Shown here: piece by piece, positions 8,311-18,973 of the stretch
Position numbering within the stretch: the first letter of the stretch is position 1
Layout of the letters: each line of letters opens with the position of its first letter
Assembly: GCA_016213675.1 (NCBI GenBank)
Contig: JACQZW010000046.1
Span: 1 to 50,005, forward strand
DNA from: Acidobacteriota bacterium
GTDB lineage: Bacteria; Acidobacteriota; Thermoanaerobaculia; Thermoanaerobaculales; Thermoanaerobaculaceae
Length of the DNA: 50,005 nt
Direction of reading: 5' to 3'
Notes under the pieces: model-generated
Seen by the model: only the letters and a program-made list of their open reading frames with translations
What the model was told of the DNA's origin: nothing
Database searches by the model: none
Translations under genes and position numbers: made by a program

Positions 8311-10794
8311 ATGATCGCTGGACCCGTCGTCCTCCTCGTGCCCGTCGGGGCACTCTTCCTGACACGGGGCTCGCGATCGCTGGCCGGCACGAGCGCCACC
8401 GCGCTGCTCGTTTGGCTCAACCTGTGGTGGGTGCTGCCACTGCTCGACGTGCGGCAGGATCTGCCCGCGATCCTCCTCGTCCCTTCCTCGACCACGGTGC
8501 TCGTCTTCGGCCACCTCGTCGCCATCGCCCTGCTCCTCGCTGCCTTCGGGCTGTTCTCGCCCAGCCCCGGCAGTGCCACCGACCTCGCGGTCCGCTCCGC
8601 TCGACGCGGCGACTACCTCGCAGCCGGCGAGTTCTGGCTCGAAGCCGGACGTCCCAACCGCGCGTACCGTTCCTTCCTCCGCGCCCGGAACTGGGCCAGG
8701 GCCGCCGACGTGGCTCGCTCGGCCGGCCGGCTCCGGCACGCCGCCGCGCTGCTCAAGAAGGAAGGTGGAGCCTCGCTCGGGAGCGCCGCGCAGATCTACG
8801 CCCGCCTCGGTGACGAGGGGCAAGCACAGCAACTCTGGTCGCGCTACGGGCAGTACCTGGTCGAGAGCCGGCAACCGGAGCTTGCGATCGAGCCGTTCCT
8901 GCGGGCCGGGGACCCGCGGCGCGCCGCTCATGCCGTCGAGCTGGCGTTGGCCACACAGCGCTTCGTCCCCGCCCTCGTCGAGCCGGCGCTGCGGGCGGCG
9001 CGGGACACGAAGCGCCCACAGCTCGGCGGGTCGGTGGCCCTGGCGGCCGGGAGGTTTCGCGAGGCCGGGGACCTGTTCCTGGCTGCCGGCTCACCCCTCG
9101 ACGCGGCCAGGGCGTTCGAGCGTGCAGGAGAATCGCTCCGGGCCGCCGAGGCGCTCCGCCAGGCCGGTTACACCGACGAGGCGGCACGCTTGCGCGCACA
9201 ACGCCTGGTCGGTTCGGGCCAACTCGCGGAGGCGGCGCGGGAGTACCAGCGCGCCGGCTTGCTCCCCGAGGCCGCGGCGGCCCTCGCTCAGGTCGGGAGT
9301 CACGACGAGGCGTTCAGGCTCTACCAACAGGCCGGGCTGCTCCGCGAGGCCGCCGAGCTCGCCCGGGACCACCGCGACCCACGCGAGGCCGCACGCCTGT
9401 TCAGCGAGATCGAGGACTGGGGCGAGGCGGGTGCTGCGTGGGAACGAGCCGCGGAGCCCCTCGAGGCCGCCCGGTGCTACCAGCGCATCGGCGACTACGA
9501 ACGTGCACTGGCGCTCCTGACGGACGCGAACCTCACCGGTGAGAGGGCTCAGCTCCTGGCCTTGCTCGGCCGCGTCGAGGACGGCTTCCTGACTCTGTTC
9601 GAGCAGGGGGACCTGCAGGGGGCCTGGAGCCTCCTGTCGGCCTACGGCGGCACGTTCCCCGGCCTCGCGGAGCAGCTCGTCAAGGTCGGCTCGTGGATGC
9701 AGAGTCGCGGCGACCTCACTGGCGCGATCACGGCCGTCCAGCGGGCGATCAGCGGGCTGCCGGTCAGCCGCGAGATCCTCGACGCACTCTACTTCCAGGC
9801 CGAACTCCTCGAGGAGCACAACGACCTCCGGAGCGCCGAGGGCGCTCTCCGGAAGATCGTGGATTTCGACTACGGCTATCGCGACGCTGCCCAGCGGCTC
9901 CAGACCGTCTCCGCACGGCGCGCGGCCGAGGACAGCCAGGGCTCCGGTGTCATCCGGGCTCTTACCTCCGACACGCTCTCGGGAGCCGCCGGCGACCCCT
10001 CGTCGCGCTACGTGCTCGGACAAGAGCTTGGTCGCGGCGGGATGGGCGTGGTGTATCGCGCCTTCGACCAGCGCCTCGGCCGCACGGTGGCGATCAAAGT
10101 CCTGAACCCCCGACAGCACACCCCGGAGGCGCTTCGCCGGTTCGAACGCGAGGCGCGAGCCGCCGCGGCGCTCTCGCATCCGGGCATCGTCCACATTTAC
10201 GACTTCGACCGCGGCTTCGAGTCGTTCTACATCTCGATGGAGTTCGTGTCGGGTCCGACCCTCAACCAGCTCATCCGCGAGGAGCACGCCTTCGTGCGAC
10301 ACAACCTGCTGCCGCTCATGCGCCAGATCGTCGACGCCGTCACCTACGCCCACGCCAACCACGTGGTCCACCGCGACCTGAAGCCGGCGAACATGATCCT
10401 GGCTGAGCGTCGACAGATCAAGATTCTCGACTTCGGCATCGCCCGGCGACTCGACGAGCTGGACCTCTCCGCCTCGGGGGCGACCGGCACGCCGTACTAC
10501 ATGGCGCCCGAGCAGATCCTCGGGGAGGAGCCGGACGAGCGAACCGACGTGTACGCCCTCGGGGTGACGTTCTTCCAGGCGGCCACCGGCAAGCTGCCGT
10601 TCGTTACCGGCAACGTGCTGCGGGCCCACCTGGAGCAGGCGCCTCCGGACCCGCAGGCGCTGGCGCCGGACCTCGAGCCGTCGATCAGCCACGTCATCCT
10701 TCGTTGCCTCGCGAAGGAGCGCGCCCAGCGGCCGCGCGACGGCGGCGCGCTGCTCGCCGCGCTCAACGCGCTGTCCGAAGGCTCACCGCGATGA
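8311..10794 (+). CDS. Membrane-anchored TPR Ser/Thr protein kinase, 827 aa
   Basis: Residues about 1-95 hold two or three hydrophobic segments that anchor the protein. From about 95 to 545 runs a long alpha-solenoid of TPR-like units rich in AA-x-LF patterns ([20 protein letters not shown] and similar). The C-terminal Hanks-type kinase (about 565-820) has the glycine loop [13 protein letters not shown] lysine (about 595), HRDLKPAN catalytic loop (about 687), DFG, and the APE of the activation segment. Known bacterial kinases of the PknB group usually have the kinase at the N-terminus and sensor outside; here the order is reversed and the solenoid is probably cytosolic. Its stop overlaps the next gene's ATG (ATGA), so the two are co-translated. 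Confidence 0.92.
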   Translation: MIAGPVVLLVPVGALFLTRGSRSLAGTSATALLVWLNLWWVLPLLDVRQDLPAILLVPSSTTVLVFGHLVAIALLLAAFGLFSPSPGSATDLAVRSARRGDYLAAGEFWLEAGRPNRAYRSFLRARNWARAADVARSAGRLRHAAALLKKEGGASLGSAAQIYARLGDEGQAQQLWSRYGQYLVESRQPELAIEPFLRAGDPRRAAHAVELALATQRFVPALVEPALRAARDTKRPQLGGSVALAAGRFREAGDLFLAAGSPLDAARAFERAGESLRAAEALRQAGYTDEAARLRAQRLVGSGQLAEAAREYQRAGLLPEAAAALAQVGSHDEAFRLYQQAGLLREAAELARDHRDPREAARLFSEIEDWGEAGAAWERAAEPLEAARCYQRIGDYERALALLTDANLTGERAQLLALLGRVEDGFLTLFEQGDLQGAWSLLSAYGGTFPGLAEQLVKVGSWMQSRGDLTGAITAVQRAISGLPVSREILDALYFQAELLEEHNDLRSAEGALRKIVDFDYGYRDAAQRLQTVSARRAAEDSQGSGVIRALTSDTLSGAAGDPSSRYVLGQELGRGGMGVVYRAFDQRLGRTVAIKVLNPRQHTPEALRRFEREARAAAALSHPGIVHIYDFDRGFESFYISMEFVSGPTLNQLIREEHAFVRHNLLPLMRQIVDAVTYAHANHVVHRDLKPANMILAERRQIKILDFGIARRLDELDLSASGATGTPYYMAPEQILGEEPDERTDVYALGVTFFQAATGKLPFVTGNVLRAHLEQAPPDPQALAPDLEPSISHVILRCLAKERAQRPRDGGALLAALNALSEGSPR

Positions 10795-11387
10795 AGGTCG
10801 CCCTGATCGGCACGCACGGCGTCGGGAAGACCACGTTGTGCTTCGAGATCGCGGCCCGCCTGAAGCGCCGCGACGTCGACGTCGAGTTGGTGCGCGAGGT
10901 CGCCCGCCGCTGCCCGCTGCCGATCAACCGCGAGACCAGCGTGCAGGCGCAGTCGTGGATCCTCTCGACCCAGATGGCCTGGGAGCTCGAGGCCGCGGCG
11001 CAGCACCCGTTTGTGCTCTGCGATCGCTCGGTTCTCGACAACTACTGCTACCTCGTGTTCGCCGCCGGGCCGCAGCCGATGTGGGAGCCGCTGCTGAGCG
11101 GCTGGCTGGCGACCTATGACCTGTTGATCAAGGTGCCGCTGTGGACCACGCCCCGCTGGGACGGCGTGCGCGACGTCGATCTCCTCTTCCAGCGCGAGAT
11201 CGAGCAGCACCTCGAGCAGCAGATCGAACGGCGTGGCCTTCGTCCGCTGCGACTCGACAACGACGATCGCGACCGCTGGGGCGAGATGGTCATGGCGCGG
11301 CTGGAGCCGCTAGTCTGCCCGATGCCGTCGCTGTTCCCCGAGGACGAGGCGGACATGAGGACACCGGGTCGCGAACCCCCCGGCTAG
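10791..11387 (+). CDS. P-loop AAA/NadR-like ATPase, 198 aa
   Basis: Walker A GTHGVGKTT is at residues about 6-14 ([20 protein letters not shown]). A Walker B-like FVLCDRSVLDNYCY follows at about 78-91. This layout matches the small AAA_28 / NadR nucleoside-kinase-like group, which phosphorylate small molecules or act as unknown ATPases. No second domain is seen; about 15 polar residues end the chain. The gene is coupled to the Ser/Thr kinase by an ATGA overlap, which suggests it serves the same pathway. Substrate unknown. Confidence 0.8.
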   Translation: MKVALIGTHGVGKTTLCFEIAARLKRRDVDVELVREVARRCPLPINRETSVQAQSWILSTQMAWELEAAAQHPFVLCDRSVLDNYCYLVFAAGPQPMWEPLLSGWLATYDLLIKVPLWTTPRWDGVRDVDLLFQREIEQHLEQQIERRGLRPLRLDNDDRDRWGEMVMARLEPLVCPMPSLFPEDEADMRTPGREPPG

Positions 11388-11500
11388 GCCCCGGCCCACC
11401 CCGCCACGCCCGGAACCGTTGGCTCCGGCCTGGTCCTGCCAGGTGCTCCGCGAATCCGTTGGCGGCGGAACGGCCCTATGATTCCGCCTCGGGAGTACCA

Positions 11501-12004
11501 GTGACGAGAGTCCTCCTCGGCCTCGGCGGCAACGTCGGCGACGTGTCCGCGGCCTTTGCGGCGGCCACGTCGGCCTTGCGCGAGCACGTGAGAGTGCTCC
11601 GCGACTCCTCGACGTGGCGGAGCGCGCCGATCGGCCTGCCACAGCCGGACTTCCTCAACGCCGCGCTGCTCGTCGACACCGACGAGCACCCGTTCCGACT
11701 GCTCTCGCTCTGCCATGCGCTCGAAGCCGCCGCCGGCCGCGACCGTTCCCGGGAGACCCGGTGGGGACCCCGTCCGCTCGATCTCGACCTGCTGATGGTC
11801 GAGGGCGTGGTCGTGGTCAGTCGAGAGCTGACGCTGCCGCACCCCCGCCTGCACCAGCGTCGGTTCGCCCTCCTTCCCGGCGCAGAGCTCGCCGCCGACT
11901 GGGTCCACCCCCGCCTGCACCGCTCCCTCGCCGTGCTCGCCGCCGCGCTCGATCCCGCTGAACAGCCGTGCGAGCGGCTCGCCGGCCCCACGATCGGAGA
12001 CTGA
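11501..12004 (+). CDS. folK: 2-amino-4-hydroxy-6-hydroxymethyldihydropteridine diphosphokinase
   Basis: Transfers pyrophosphate from ATP to hydroxymethyl-dihydropterin in folate synthesis. GTG start 11501 behind GGGAG. The N-terminus VLLGLGGNVGD is the usual HPPK start, and the signature RWGPRPLDLDLLM at about residues 87-99 carries the Mg/ATP-binding aspartates. HPHPR-type substrate loop appears as LPHPRLHQRRFAL. Length 167 is normal. No folP or folB is next to it. About 110 bases of GC-rich sequence separate it from the ATPase gene, with no clear promoter. Confidence 0.93.
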   Translation: MTRVLLGLGGNVGDVSAAFAAATSALREHVRVLRDSSTWRSAPIGLPQPDFLNAALLVDTDEHPFRLLSLCHALEAAAGRDRSRETRWGPRPLDLDLLMVEGVVVVSRELTLPHPRLHQRRFALLPGAELAADWVHPRLHRSLAVLAAALDPAEQPCERLAGPTIGD

Positions 12005-12028
12005 GGCACTGGCCTGTTTGGCGCCGGC

Positions 12029-14113
12029 TCAGCGCTCGATGCGGACCCTGACGTCGACCGCGACGCACCCCTGCCCCTCGTCGAGGAGGAGGAGGGGGTT
12101 CACGTCGCACTCGGCGATCTCGGGATGTGCCGCGGCGAGGGCACCGAGGGCGACCAACGCGCCGACCAGGGCCGCCCGGTCAGCCGGCTTCCGGCCGCGA
12201 AAGGCCCCGAGCAGCGCTTTGCCGCGCAACTCGGCGAGCATCGCCTCGGCATCGTCGGCGCCGAGAGGCGCCGGGCGGAAGGCGACGTCGCGCAGCGCCT
12301 CGACGGCGACCCCGCCGAGGCCGCACATGACGAGGGCGCCGACCTGCGGGTCGCGGGTGATGCCGAGGATGACCTCGCGACCGCCCGCGACCATGCGTTG
12401 GAGCAGGTAGCCCTCCGGACGTACCCCCGCTGCGGCCAGGCGTGCCGCCATCCTGGCGCGCGCCGCCTCGACCTCGCCCTCGTCGCGGAGCCCCACCGCG
12501 ACCGCCCCGAGCTCGCTCTTGTGGACCAGACCCGGACCGAAGGCTTTGAGGGCCAGAGGGAAACCGATGGAGCGGGCGACTGCAGCCACGTCACCTTCGG
12601 CGGTCGCGACCTGCGGGGCCGCGACCGGCACCCCCGCCTCGGCGAGGAGCGCGAAGGCCTCCGGTACGGCGAGGAAGCCTCCCCCGGCCGCGACACAACG
12701 CTCGACGATCGGGCTGCGCTGCGACGATGCTCCCAGCACGGGCGTCGGGATCCGCACGCGCTCGGCATGCCGGACCAGCCCCGCCAGGGCACGGACAGCC
12801 GCCTCCGGGTAGCGGAACATCGGCGGCATGCCCGGAATCGACCGCACCTCGCGATGGAAGCCGGGGTTGGTCATGAAGACGGAGAGGACCGGGACACCGG
12901 CACCCTGGGTGGCTGCGGCAATGGCGCGTGCAACCTCTGCGGGGGGAAACATCGGCGGGGTGACCGTGATCGTGAGGACAGTATCGACCCCCTCGTCGTG
13001 CGCCAGCAGTTCGACGCCCCGCCGGAAGTTCTCTGGGGTGCCCGACGGGAGCATGTCGACCGGGTTCCCGACCGAGGCTTCCGCCGGCAGGAAGGCACGA
13101 AAGCTCCCCCGCGTCGCGTCGGACGGCGACGCGAGCTGCAGGCCGTCGCCATCGAGGGCGTCGGAGGCGGCGATGGCCGGGCCGCCGGCGTTGGTCAGGA
13201 TCGCAACTCGGCGACCGCGCGGGAGCGGACAGGCGGCGAAAACCCGGGCGAGGTCGAGCATCTCCTCGAGCGTCGTCGCGCGGATGACCCCGGCCTGCTT
13301 GAGGATCGCGTCCACCCCGGTGTCGGCAGCGGCGAGCGCCCCGGTGTGCGACGACGCGGCCCGCTGCCCCGCCGCCGACCGGCCCGCCTTGAGCGCCACG
13401 ATCGGCTTGCGAGGGGTGATCCGGCGGGCGATCTCGAGGAACCGGCGCGGCTCCTCGAGCGCCTCGAGGTAGAGCATGACGGAGCGCACAGCGTCGTCGT
13501 GCTCCCACGCCTCGAGCACGTCGCACGCGTTGAGGTCGGAGCTGTTGCCGAGCGAGACGAACTGGGCGAACCCGAGGCCGGCAGCGTGCGCCGTCTCGAG
13601 CACCGCGACGCCGAGCGCGCCGGAGTGCGAGGCAAAGGCGACGCTCCCCGGCAGCGCCGGAACCGGCGAGAACGTCGCGTCGAGACGGACGTCTTCCGCC
13701 GTGTTGATCAGCCCCATGCAGTTCGGGCCGATCATCCGCACCCCCGCGGCCCGGACCCGGTCGAGCACCTGTCGCTCGACCTCCGCCCCCACCTCGCCCC
13801 CCTCGCGGAAACCCGCGGTGATCACCACGAAGCCGCGGACCCCGGCCGCCAGGCAGTCGTCGAGGGTGGCCGGCACCGCGTCCCGCGGGACCATGACGAT
13901 CGCCAGGTCGACGGCGTCGGGGATCGCCGCCACGGCCGGGTAGCACTTCAGGCCGCGAATCGACCCGGCCTTGGGGTTCACGGGGAAGACCGCCCCGGTG
14001 TACCCGGCGTTGAACAGGTTCGCGAACAGCTTTCCGGACAGCGAGTCGGCTTTCGAGGACACGCCGATGATCGCCAGGGAGCGCGGCCTCAGGATCGGGT
14101 CGAGGTTGCTCAC
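12029..14113 (-). CDS. NDP-forming acyl-CoA synthetase (fused alpha-beta)
   Basis: Converts acyl-CoA, ADP and phosphate to acid, CoA and ATP, or the reverse. Domains in order: CoA-binding Rossmann domain (about 1-130), two succinyl-CoA-ligase-like domains (about 150-440), and a C-terminal ATP-grasp domain (about 475-690) with LALKAFGPGLVHKSELGAV. The phosphohistidine loop SSHTGALAA is near residue 257, the position of the catalytic His in archaeal ACD enzymes. Start: GTG 14113 has GGAGG 5 bases upstream and is preferred to GTG 14119. Acyl specificity (acetyl, propionyl or others) cannot be told; a protein acetyltransferase GNAT domain, present in Pat-type homologues, is absent. Convergent with folK, 24 bases apart. 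Confidence 0.9.
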   Translation of the reverse strand: MSNLDPILRPRSLAIIGVSSKADSLSGKLFANLFNAGYTGAVFPVNPKAGSIRGLKCYPAVAAIPDAVDLAIVMVPRDAVPATLDDCLAAGVRGFVVITAGFREGGEVGAEVERQVLDRVRAAGVRMIGPNCMGLINTAEDVRLDATFSPVPALPGSVAFASHSGALGVAVLETAHAAGLGFAQFVSLGNSSDLNACDVLEAWEHDDAVRSVMLYLEALEEPRRFLEIARRITPRKPIVALKAGRSAAGQRAASSHTGALAAADTGVDAILKQAGVIRATTLEEMLDLARVFAACPLPRGRRVAILTNAGGPAIAASDALDGDGLQLASPSDATRGSFRAFLPAEASVGNPVDMLPSGTPENFRRGVELLAHDEGVDTVLTITVTPPMFPPAEVARAIAAATQGAGVPVLSVFMTNPGFHREVRSIPGMPPMFRYPEAAVRALAGLVRHAERVRIPTPVLGASSQRSPIVERCVAAGGGFLAVPEAFALLAEAGVPVAAPQVATAEGDVAAVARSIGFPLALKAFGPGLVHKSELGAVAVGLRDEGEVEAARARMAARLAAAGVRPEGYLLQRMVAGGREVILGITRDPQVGALVMCGLGGVAVEALRDVAFRPAPLGADDAEAMLAELRGKALLGAFRGRKPADRAALVGALVALGALAAAHPEIAECDVNPLLLLDEGQGCVAVDVRVRIER

Positions 14114-14138
14114 TCGCACCTCCGCCGGCCGATGATGC

Positions 14139-14333
14139 TAGCAGAAGCAGGCAGGAGAAAGGCAGGTGGGGGGCAGAAGGAAGGCAGGAGAAAGGCAGGG
14201 AAATGGCAGGAGAAAGGCTAGGGAAAGACACGAGGATCGGGCGTGGACTCACGAGCACCCTCCGCCTCCCCGTCTCCCCTCTTCTTGCCTTTACTCTGCC
14301 CTTCGTCTGCCCTCTTTCTGCCTTTAGCCTGCC
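14139..14333. repeat. Two inverted blocks of 11-bp tandem repeats
   Basis: Block 1 (14139-14226) is eight 11-bp units of GGCAGGAGAAA type on the plus strand, without indels. Block 2 (14268-14333) is six 11-bp units of the same family on the minus strand. A 41-base unique spacer lies between them. Block 2 runs into the stop codon of the lipid kinase gene. The transcript across the operon could fold into one long hairpin. Confidence 0.85.
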
Positions 14334-15217
14334 CGGGAGGAGCCGTGGGGGACGAGCACCCAAAGCGTCTCCGCGGTGGCGCGCGCCGTCACCGGCAGGT
14401 GACCGGCCGGGTCGCCGTCGAGCTGATACGGGACATCCTCCGCACCGACCAGTGCGACCTCGTGGGCCGGCAGGCGCTCGACGCCGCGCATCGTCAGGTG
14501 CCGGCCCGAGGGAATCGCGAAGAAGAACGGGATGACCGCGCGCCGCCCGTGGCGGGTGAGGACGACGGCCTCGAGACCTTCCGCGAACGGATCGGCCCCC
14601 GGCGTCCCGGGGTACGGCCCCGCGTAGCACCGCGAGTTCCCGACGATGCACCACGAGGCGTTGCGCCGGCTCCCGTCGATGTGGACCGAGAATCGCGGCA
14701 GGCGGGCACGGGCGAACTCGACGACCGCCTGCACCCCGATGCCGAACTTGCCGCCGTGGAGCTTGAGCCCCGGCCTCAGGCGCTCGAGGATCAGCGAGTC
14801 CGGACCGGCCGACAGCATGAGCAGAAAGAGCTGGTCGCGGTCGGTGCGGGCCAACGACATGGCGCGCCGCTCGCCGCGAAGCTGCGCCCGGAGCGCCTCG
14901 TCGGGCCGGCGCGGGACGCCGAGCTCGTAGACCAGCACCGAGGTCGTCCCGCCCGGGAGCAGCAACAGCGCGGTCTCGGTGTCGCGCAGACCGCGCGCCG
15001 CCTCGTTGTAGGTGCCGTCACCGCCCCACGCCGCGAGGATCGGGTACCTGTCACGCGCCGCCTTCGCGGCCAGCTCCGTGGCATGGCCGGGCGCGGTCGT
15101 CTCCCACCACTCGACGGAGGTCCCCTCGGCCGCCGCCGCGCGCTCCAGGGACTCCCGCGGGGGCGCGCCGCGTCCTCCCCGTGCGGCGGGATTGACGATC
15201 ACCGGAAGGACGCTCAC
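14324..15217 (-). CDS. Diacylglycerol/sphingosine kinase-family lipid kinase
   Basis: DAGK catalytic domain protein of 297 residues: [15 protein letters not shown] at the start, and [13 protein letters not shown] (about residues 65-77) as the nucleotide-binding loop, followed by [15 protein letters not shown]. This family phosphorylates membrane lipids with ATP (YegS, DgkB, BmrU types). GTG start 15217 overlaps the ruvB stop by 4 bases (GTGA), so it is coupled to ruvB. The last residues (SSRAG, then TAA) are encoded by the first unit of an 11-bp repeat block. The usual family motif GGTxNDFA reads GGTTSVLVY, so lipid specificity is uncertain. Confidence 0.85.
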   Translation of the reverse strand: MSVLPVIVNPAARGGRGAPPRESLERAAAAEGTSVEWWETTAPGHATELAAKAARDRYPILAAWGGDGTYNEAARGLRDTETALLLLPGGTTSVLVYELGVPRRPDEALRAQLRGERRAMSLARTDRDQLFLLMLSAGPDSLILERLRPGLKLHGGKFGIGVQAVVEFARARLPRFSVHIDGSRRNASWCIVGNSRCYAGPYPGTPGADPFAEGLEAVVLTRHGRRAVIPFFFAIPSGRHLTMRGVERLPAHEVALVGAEDVPYQLDGDPAGHLPVTARATAETLWVLVPHGSSRAG

Positions 15218-16248
15218 CCGCCCTCCGCGTCGAAGAGCTCGCCCGGGGTGCCGGCCTCGACCGGGTAGCCCAGGTGACGACGGGCCCTCGCCGTGGCGAC
15301 CCTCCCCCGCGGCGTGCGCTGCAAGAAACCGGTCTGCAGCAGGTACGGTTCGTAGATGTCCTCCAGCGTACCCTGGTCCTCGCCGAGCGTAGCCGCCAAC
15401 GCCTTCAGGCCCACGGGTCCCCCGGCGTACTGCTCGATGACGGTGACCAGCAGGCGGCGGTCCAGCTCGTCGAGGCCGAACGCATCGACCTCGAGCCGTT
15501 CCAGCCCGAACCGCGCGGTCTCCAACGTCACGCGACGCTCGCCGCGAGCGTGGGCGAAGTCGCGAACCCGGCGCAGCAGCCGGTTGGCGATGCGGGGCGT
15601 GCCGCGTGACCGCCGCGCGATCTCCTCGGCGGAGTCGTCGTCGAGGTCGATGGCCAGCAGCCCCGACGAACGCCTCACGATGTGCGACAGCGAGGCGGAC
15701 TCGTAGAAGTCGAGACGGTGCACGATGCCGAAGCGGTCGCGCAGCGGTGCGGGCAGGAGCCCCGCGCGGGTGGTCGCCCCGATGAGCGTGAAGCGGGGCA
15801 GCGTCAGCCGCATCGTCCGGGCCGCCGGGCCGGTCCCGACCACCAGGTCCAGCGAGAAGTCCTCCATGGCCGGGTAGAGGATCTCGGCCACGGCCGGTCC
15901 GAGCCGGTGGATCTCGTCGACGAAGAGCACCCCACCGGGCGCGATGTTGGTGAGGATCGCGGCGAGGTCGCCGGCCCGCTCCAGCACCGGTCCCGAGGTG
16001 ATCTGCAGCGGCACACCCATCTCGTTGGCGACGATGTGGGCCAGGGTCGTCTTGCCGAGGCCGGGCGGTCCAAAGAACAGGACGTGGTCGAGGCTCTCGG
16101 CCCGGGCCCGGGCCGCGGCGATGAAGACGGCGAGGTTCTCGGTGATCTTCGCCTGGCCGACGTACTCGTCGAGCAGCCGCGGACGCAGCCCCTCCTCGAA
16201 GCGCGCGTCCTCGGGGTTCCGGGTCGATTGGAGCAGGTTGTCCGGCAC
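15214..16248 (-). CDS. ruvB: Holliday junction branch migration helicase RuvB
   Basis: AAA+ motor that drives branch migration with RuvA. Walker [15 protein letters not shown] is at about residues 58-71, Walker [10 protein letters not shown] at about 108-116, sensor GATTRAGLL, and the C-terminal winged helix with [12 protein letters not shown] and [18 protein letters not shown]. Length 344 is normal. GTG start 16248 has only a weak ribosome-binding site. It follows ruvA after an 85-base gap that holds a GC-rich hairpin. ruvC is not in the window. Confidence 0.97.
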   Translation of the reverse strand: MPDNLLQSTRNPEDARFEEGLRPRLLDEYVGQAKITENLAVFIAAARARAESLDHVLFFGPPGLGKTTLAHIVANEMGVPLQITSGPVLERAGDLAAILTNIAPGGVLFVDEIHRLGPAVAEILYPAMEDFSLDLVVGTGPAARTMRLTLPRFTLIGATTRAGLLPAPLRDRFGIVHRLDFYESASLSHIVRRSSGLLAIDLDDDSAEEIARRSRGTPRIANRLLRRVRDFAHARGERRVTLETARFGLERLEVDAFGLDELDRRLLVTVIEQYAGGPVGLKALAATLGEDQGTLEDIYEPYLLQTGFLQRTPRGRVATARARRHLGYPVEAGTPGELFDAEGG

Positions 16249-16333
16249 GCGTGTATCTTACGACGCCCGGACCGCACGGGGCTCGCCTCGTGGGCGAGCG
16301 CCGGGCGGGACGGCTCTTCCCTGTCCCCGCCCC

Positions 16334-16903
16334 TTATCGGGTCAGCGATTGGAGGGCGCGGCGCAACAGCTCGCCCAACTCGATCTCCGGCCGGGTGCGA
16401 AGGACCTCCGAGACCACCTCCTCGGCCGCGCGGGCCGCGTAGCCGAGGTTGACCAGCGCGGAGACCGCGTCCTCGCGCAGCGACGCGCCGCCGGCCGGCG
16501 CCGCGGGCACGAGCTTGCCCTTGAGCTCGACGACGAGCCGCTCGGCGGTCCGCCTGCCGATCCCGGGCACGGCGGCGAGGCGTCGCCACTGCTCGCCGTC
16601 GATGGCGACGGCCAGCTCTTCGGGGCTCAGCCCCGACAGCAGGGCCAGCGCCATTCGCGGCCCGACCCCCGACACGGCGATCAACGCCCGGAAGGTGTCA
16701 CGCTCGCCGCGGCTGGGAAAGCCGAACAGGGCGAGCTGGTCCTCCCGGACGTGGGTGTGGATCCACAGGGCGACCCGCTGGCGTCCGGCGAGGTGGGGAT
16801 GCGCGGAGAGCGGAACCCGCACCTCGTACCCGACCCCGCCGGTCGAGACGACCGCCTGGCCGGGTTGGAGGTCGACGAGCTCGCCGTCCAGGTAGGCGAT
16901 CAT
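16334..16903 (-). CDS. ruvA: Holliday junction DNA-binding protein RuvA
   Basis: Tetramer that binds the four-way junction and loads RuvB. N-terminal OB fold ([20 protein letters not shown]), two helix-hairpin-helix motifs ([20 protein letters not shown] and [19 protein letters not shown]), and a C-terminal domain III that contacts RuvB. Length 189 is normal. ATG 16903 overlaps the TGA of the PPIase gene (ATGA), so the real gene starts here although its frame is open far upstream. Confidence 0.97.
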   Translation of the reverse strand: MIAYLDGELVDLQPGQAVVSTGGVGYEVRVPLSAHPHLAGRQRVALWIHTHVREDQLALFGFPSRGERDTFRALIAVSGVGPRMALALLSGLSPEELAVAIDGEQWRRLAAVPGIGRRTAERLVVELKGKLVPAAPAGGASLREDAVSALVNLGYAARAAEEVVSEVLRTRPEIELGELLRRALQSLTR

Positions 16904-18846
16904 CCCTGCCTGGGCTTGAAGCGATCCACCAGATCGTTGTTGATCGTGACGTCCTTCTCGCGCCGGGACTCGGCGAGGATCGACTGGAGCAGGCGCTGCA
17001 TCTCCTCCTGCGCCAGGCTGGCGCGCAGCCCCGGCTTCTCGGCGGCGAACGCGGCCGGATCGACCGATTTCTTCGCCTGCACCCGAGCCACGGCCACACC
17101 GCGGTCGCCGACCTCCACGACCGGGGTCAGCCCGCCGACGGGGGTCGCGAACACCGCCTCCTCGACGGACTGCGAGGCGCCGACGGACGGGATCGCCGCC
17201 CCGCGCTTGTGGTCCGCGACCGAGCTCGCCTTCCCGCCGAAGGCCGCTTCGTGCGAGGTGAACTCGCCCGCGGCCAAGAGCGACCGCCGCGCCTCGACCT
17301 CCTGCTTGAGGAGCTCGAGCGCCTTGGCCCGCTTGGCGCCCTCGCGGGCCTCGGCCTTCGCCTCGTCGAACGGCGTCGTCCCGGCCTTGCGGATCGCGGC
17401 GACCCGGTAGATCACCCAGCCGCGGGAGGTCCGTCGGGGCCCGCCGACGAAGCCCTCCTTGGCGGCCATCACCTCGGTGACCATCTCGGGATCGCGGCCG
17501 AGGCCAGGGACCGTGTCGCCCTGCGCGAAGAACGGCGTGACGTTCGAGCTCACGACGTCGTCGGCGAGGCCCCGCCACTGCTCCTCGCTGGTTAGTTTGG
17601 CGGCGTCGATCTTCTCCTTGAGGGTGGTGGCGCGGCGGCTGCCCTCGGCGTCGGCAAGACCCTCCGCGAGCTTGCTCTGGATCTGCGGGCGGACCTCGTC
17701 GAGCGGCCTCATCCCGGCCGAGCGCCGCTCCTCCAGCTTGATGACGTGGTAGCCGTACTGGCTCTTGACCGGCGCCGAGATCTCGCCCGGCCGCAGCGCG
17801 AAGACGGCGTCCTCGAACTCCTTGACCATCCGGCCGCGACCGAACCAGCCGAGGTCGCCGCCCGACTCCTTGCTGCCGGTGTCGTCGGTGACCTCGCGGG
17901 CCAGGGCCGCGAAGTCGGTCTTCGGGTCGACGGCGCGCCCGTAGACCTCGCGGATGCGGGTCAGCGCGTCGCGGAAGCCGGCGTCGTCCTGGGTCGTCGG
18001 CTTGACGAGGATGTGGCGCGCGCGCACCTGCTCGCCGGTGCCGAACTCGCTGCTGTGGGTCGTGTAGTACTCGGAGATCTGGGCTTCGGGGATCACGATC
18101 GAGCGCCGCAGCCGCACGTCGTCCACCAGGAGGTAGCGGAGCTGCCGCTGCTCGGGGTGGGTGAAGGCGTCCTGGTGGGCGTCGTAGTACGCCTTGGCGT
18201 CGGCGTCGGTGGGAGTCGCCGCCGCGAGGGTACGGTCGATCCCGACGAACATGACGTCGAACGACGCGCTCTCGTTGCGCTTGCGGTACTCGCGCTCGAC
18301 GTCCCCGTCCGGGATCACGACCCCGGACGTGAGCGCCTTCTGGAGCTTCTCGATCTTCAGGTCGGAGCGCAGCTCGCCCTCGAACTCCTCGGGGGTGAGC
18401 TGGAACGAGGTGCGCAAGATGCGCTCGTACATCTCGGGACCGACGAACGAGCCGTCCTGCCGGTGGAACGCCGGGAACGAGATGATCTTGTCGAGGAGCT
18501 CCTTGTCGGTCACCCCGAGTCCCATCTCGTCGGCCTGCTGGCCGAGCAACTCGCGCTCGATGAGGTTCTGGATGACCATCGTCCCGAGGTCGAGCTGCTG
18601 GCGGACCGTCTCCCACTGCTGGCCGTACATCTGGCGGAACCGCTCCTCGCTGCTGCGCATCTCGCGGAGGTACGCCCGCTCGGTGATCGTGGTCTTCCCG
18701 ACCTGGGCGGCGACGCCCTGCAGGCCGCGCTGGCCGCCCTGGCGACCGGTGCCCCAGTCGACGAAGATCAGGAGGACGAAGACGAACACCACCATCCAGA
18801 GGATGATCTTCAGGTGCTTGAACTTTTCACGCATCAGCTTGAGCAT
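16900..18846 (-). CDS. Membrane-anchored peptidyl-prolyl isomerase (PpiD/SurA type)
   Basis: Periplasmic folding factor. Residues about 9-34 ([20 protein letters not shown]) are a signal anchor; then a SurA-like N-terminal chaperone region (about 45-230) and a parvulin rotamase domain around 260-385 with [26 protein letters not shown] and [11 protein letters not shown] second, degenerate rotamase-like part lies at about 440-560. ATG 18846 has GGAGG 8 bases upstream; a GTG at 18852 is less well placed. First gene of a minus-strand run PPIase-ruvA-ruvB-lipid kinase with overlapping ends. Length about 648 matches PpiD. Confidence 0.9.
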   Translation of the reverse strand: MLKLMREKFKHLKIILWMVVFVFVLLIFVDWGTGRQGGQRGLQGVAAQVGKTTITERAYLREMRSSEERFRQMYGQQWETVRQQLDLGTMVIQNLIERELLGQQADEMGLGVTDKELLDKIISFPAFHRQDGSFVGPEMYERILRTSFQLTPEEFEGELRSDLKIEKLQKALTSGVVIPDGDVEREYRKRNESASFDVMFVGIDRTLAAATPTDADAKAYYDAHQDAFTHPEQRQLRYLLVDDVRLRRSIVIPEAQISEYYTTHSSEFGTGEQVRARHILVKPTTQDDAGFRDALTRIREVYGRAVDPKTDFAALAREVTDDTGSKESGGDLGWFGRGRMVKEFEDAVFALRPGEISAPVKSQYGYHVIKLEERRSAGMRPLDEVRPQIQSKLAEGLADAEGSRRATTLKEKIDAAKLTSEEQWRGLADDVVSSNVTPFFAQGDTVPGLGRDPEMVTEVMAAKEGFVGGPRRTSRGWVIYRVAAIRKAGTTPFDEAKAEAREGAKRAKALELLKQEVEARRSLLAAGEFTSHEAAFGGKASSVADHKRGAAIPSVGASQSVEEAVFATPVGGLTPVVEVGDRGVAVARVQAKKSVDPAAFAAEKPGLRASLAQEEMQRLLQSILAESRREKDVTINNDLVDRFKPRQG

Positions 18847-18879
18847 TGGCACGACCTCCGCTACGCCCGAGGGCGGAAG

Positions 18880-18908
18880 ATTCTATCCCACCCCTCGAAA
18901 TGCGGCAA
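18880..18908 (-). promoter_or_regulatory. Promoter of the PPIase-ruvAB operon
   Basis: TTGCCG (18908-18903) and TAGAAT (18885-18880) are 17 bases apart on the minus strand, 34 bases before the ATG at 18846. Confidence 0.55.
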
Positions 18909-18973
18909 GTTGGCTCGCGCCCGCGTGTTGCGCCCTCGTCGTCGGCGGTGTTAAGGTGTCCCGGGCATTGATA

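Noticed and set aside
8224..8931. Extension of the dnaJ frame upstream
   Set aside because: It runs antisense into the kinase gene and lacks any domain; the J domain starts at 8223.
16334..18616. A 760-codon frame covering ruvA and most of the PPIase gene
   Set aside because: Only its end is RuvA; the rest is a shadow of the PPIase gene, and ATG 16903 with ATGA overlap gives the true ruvA start.
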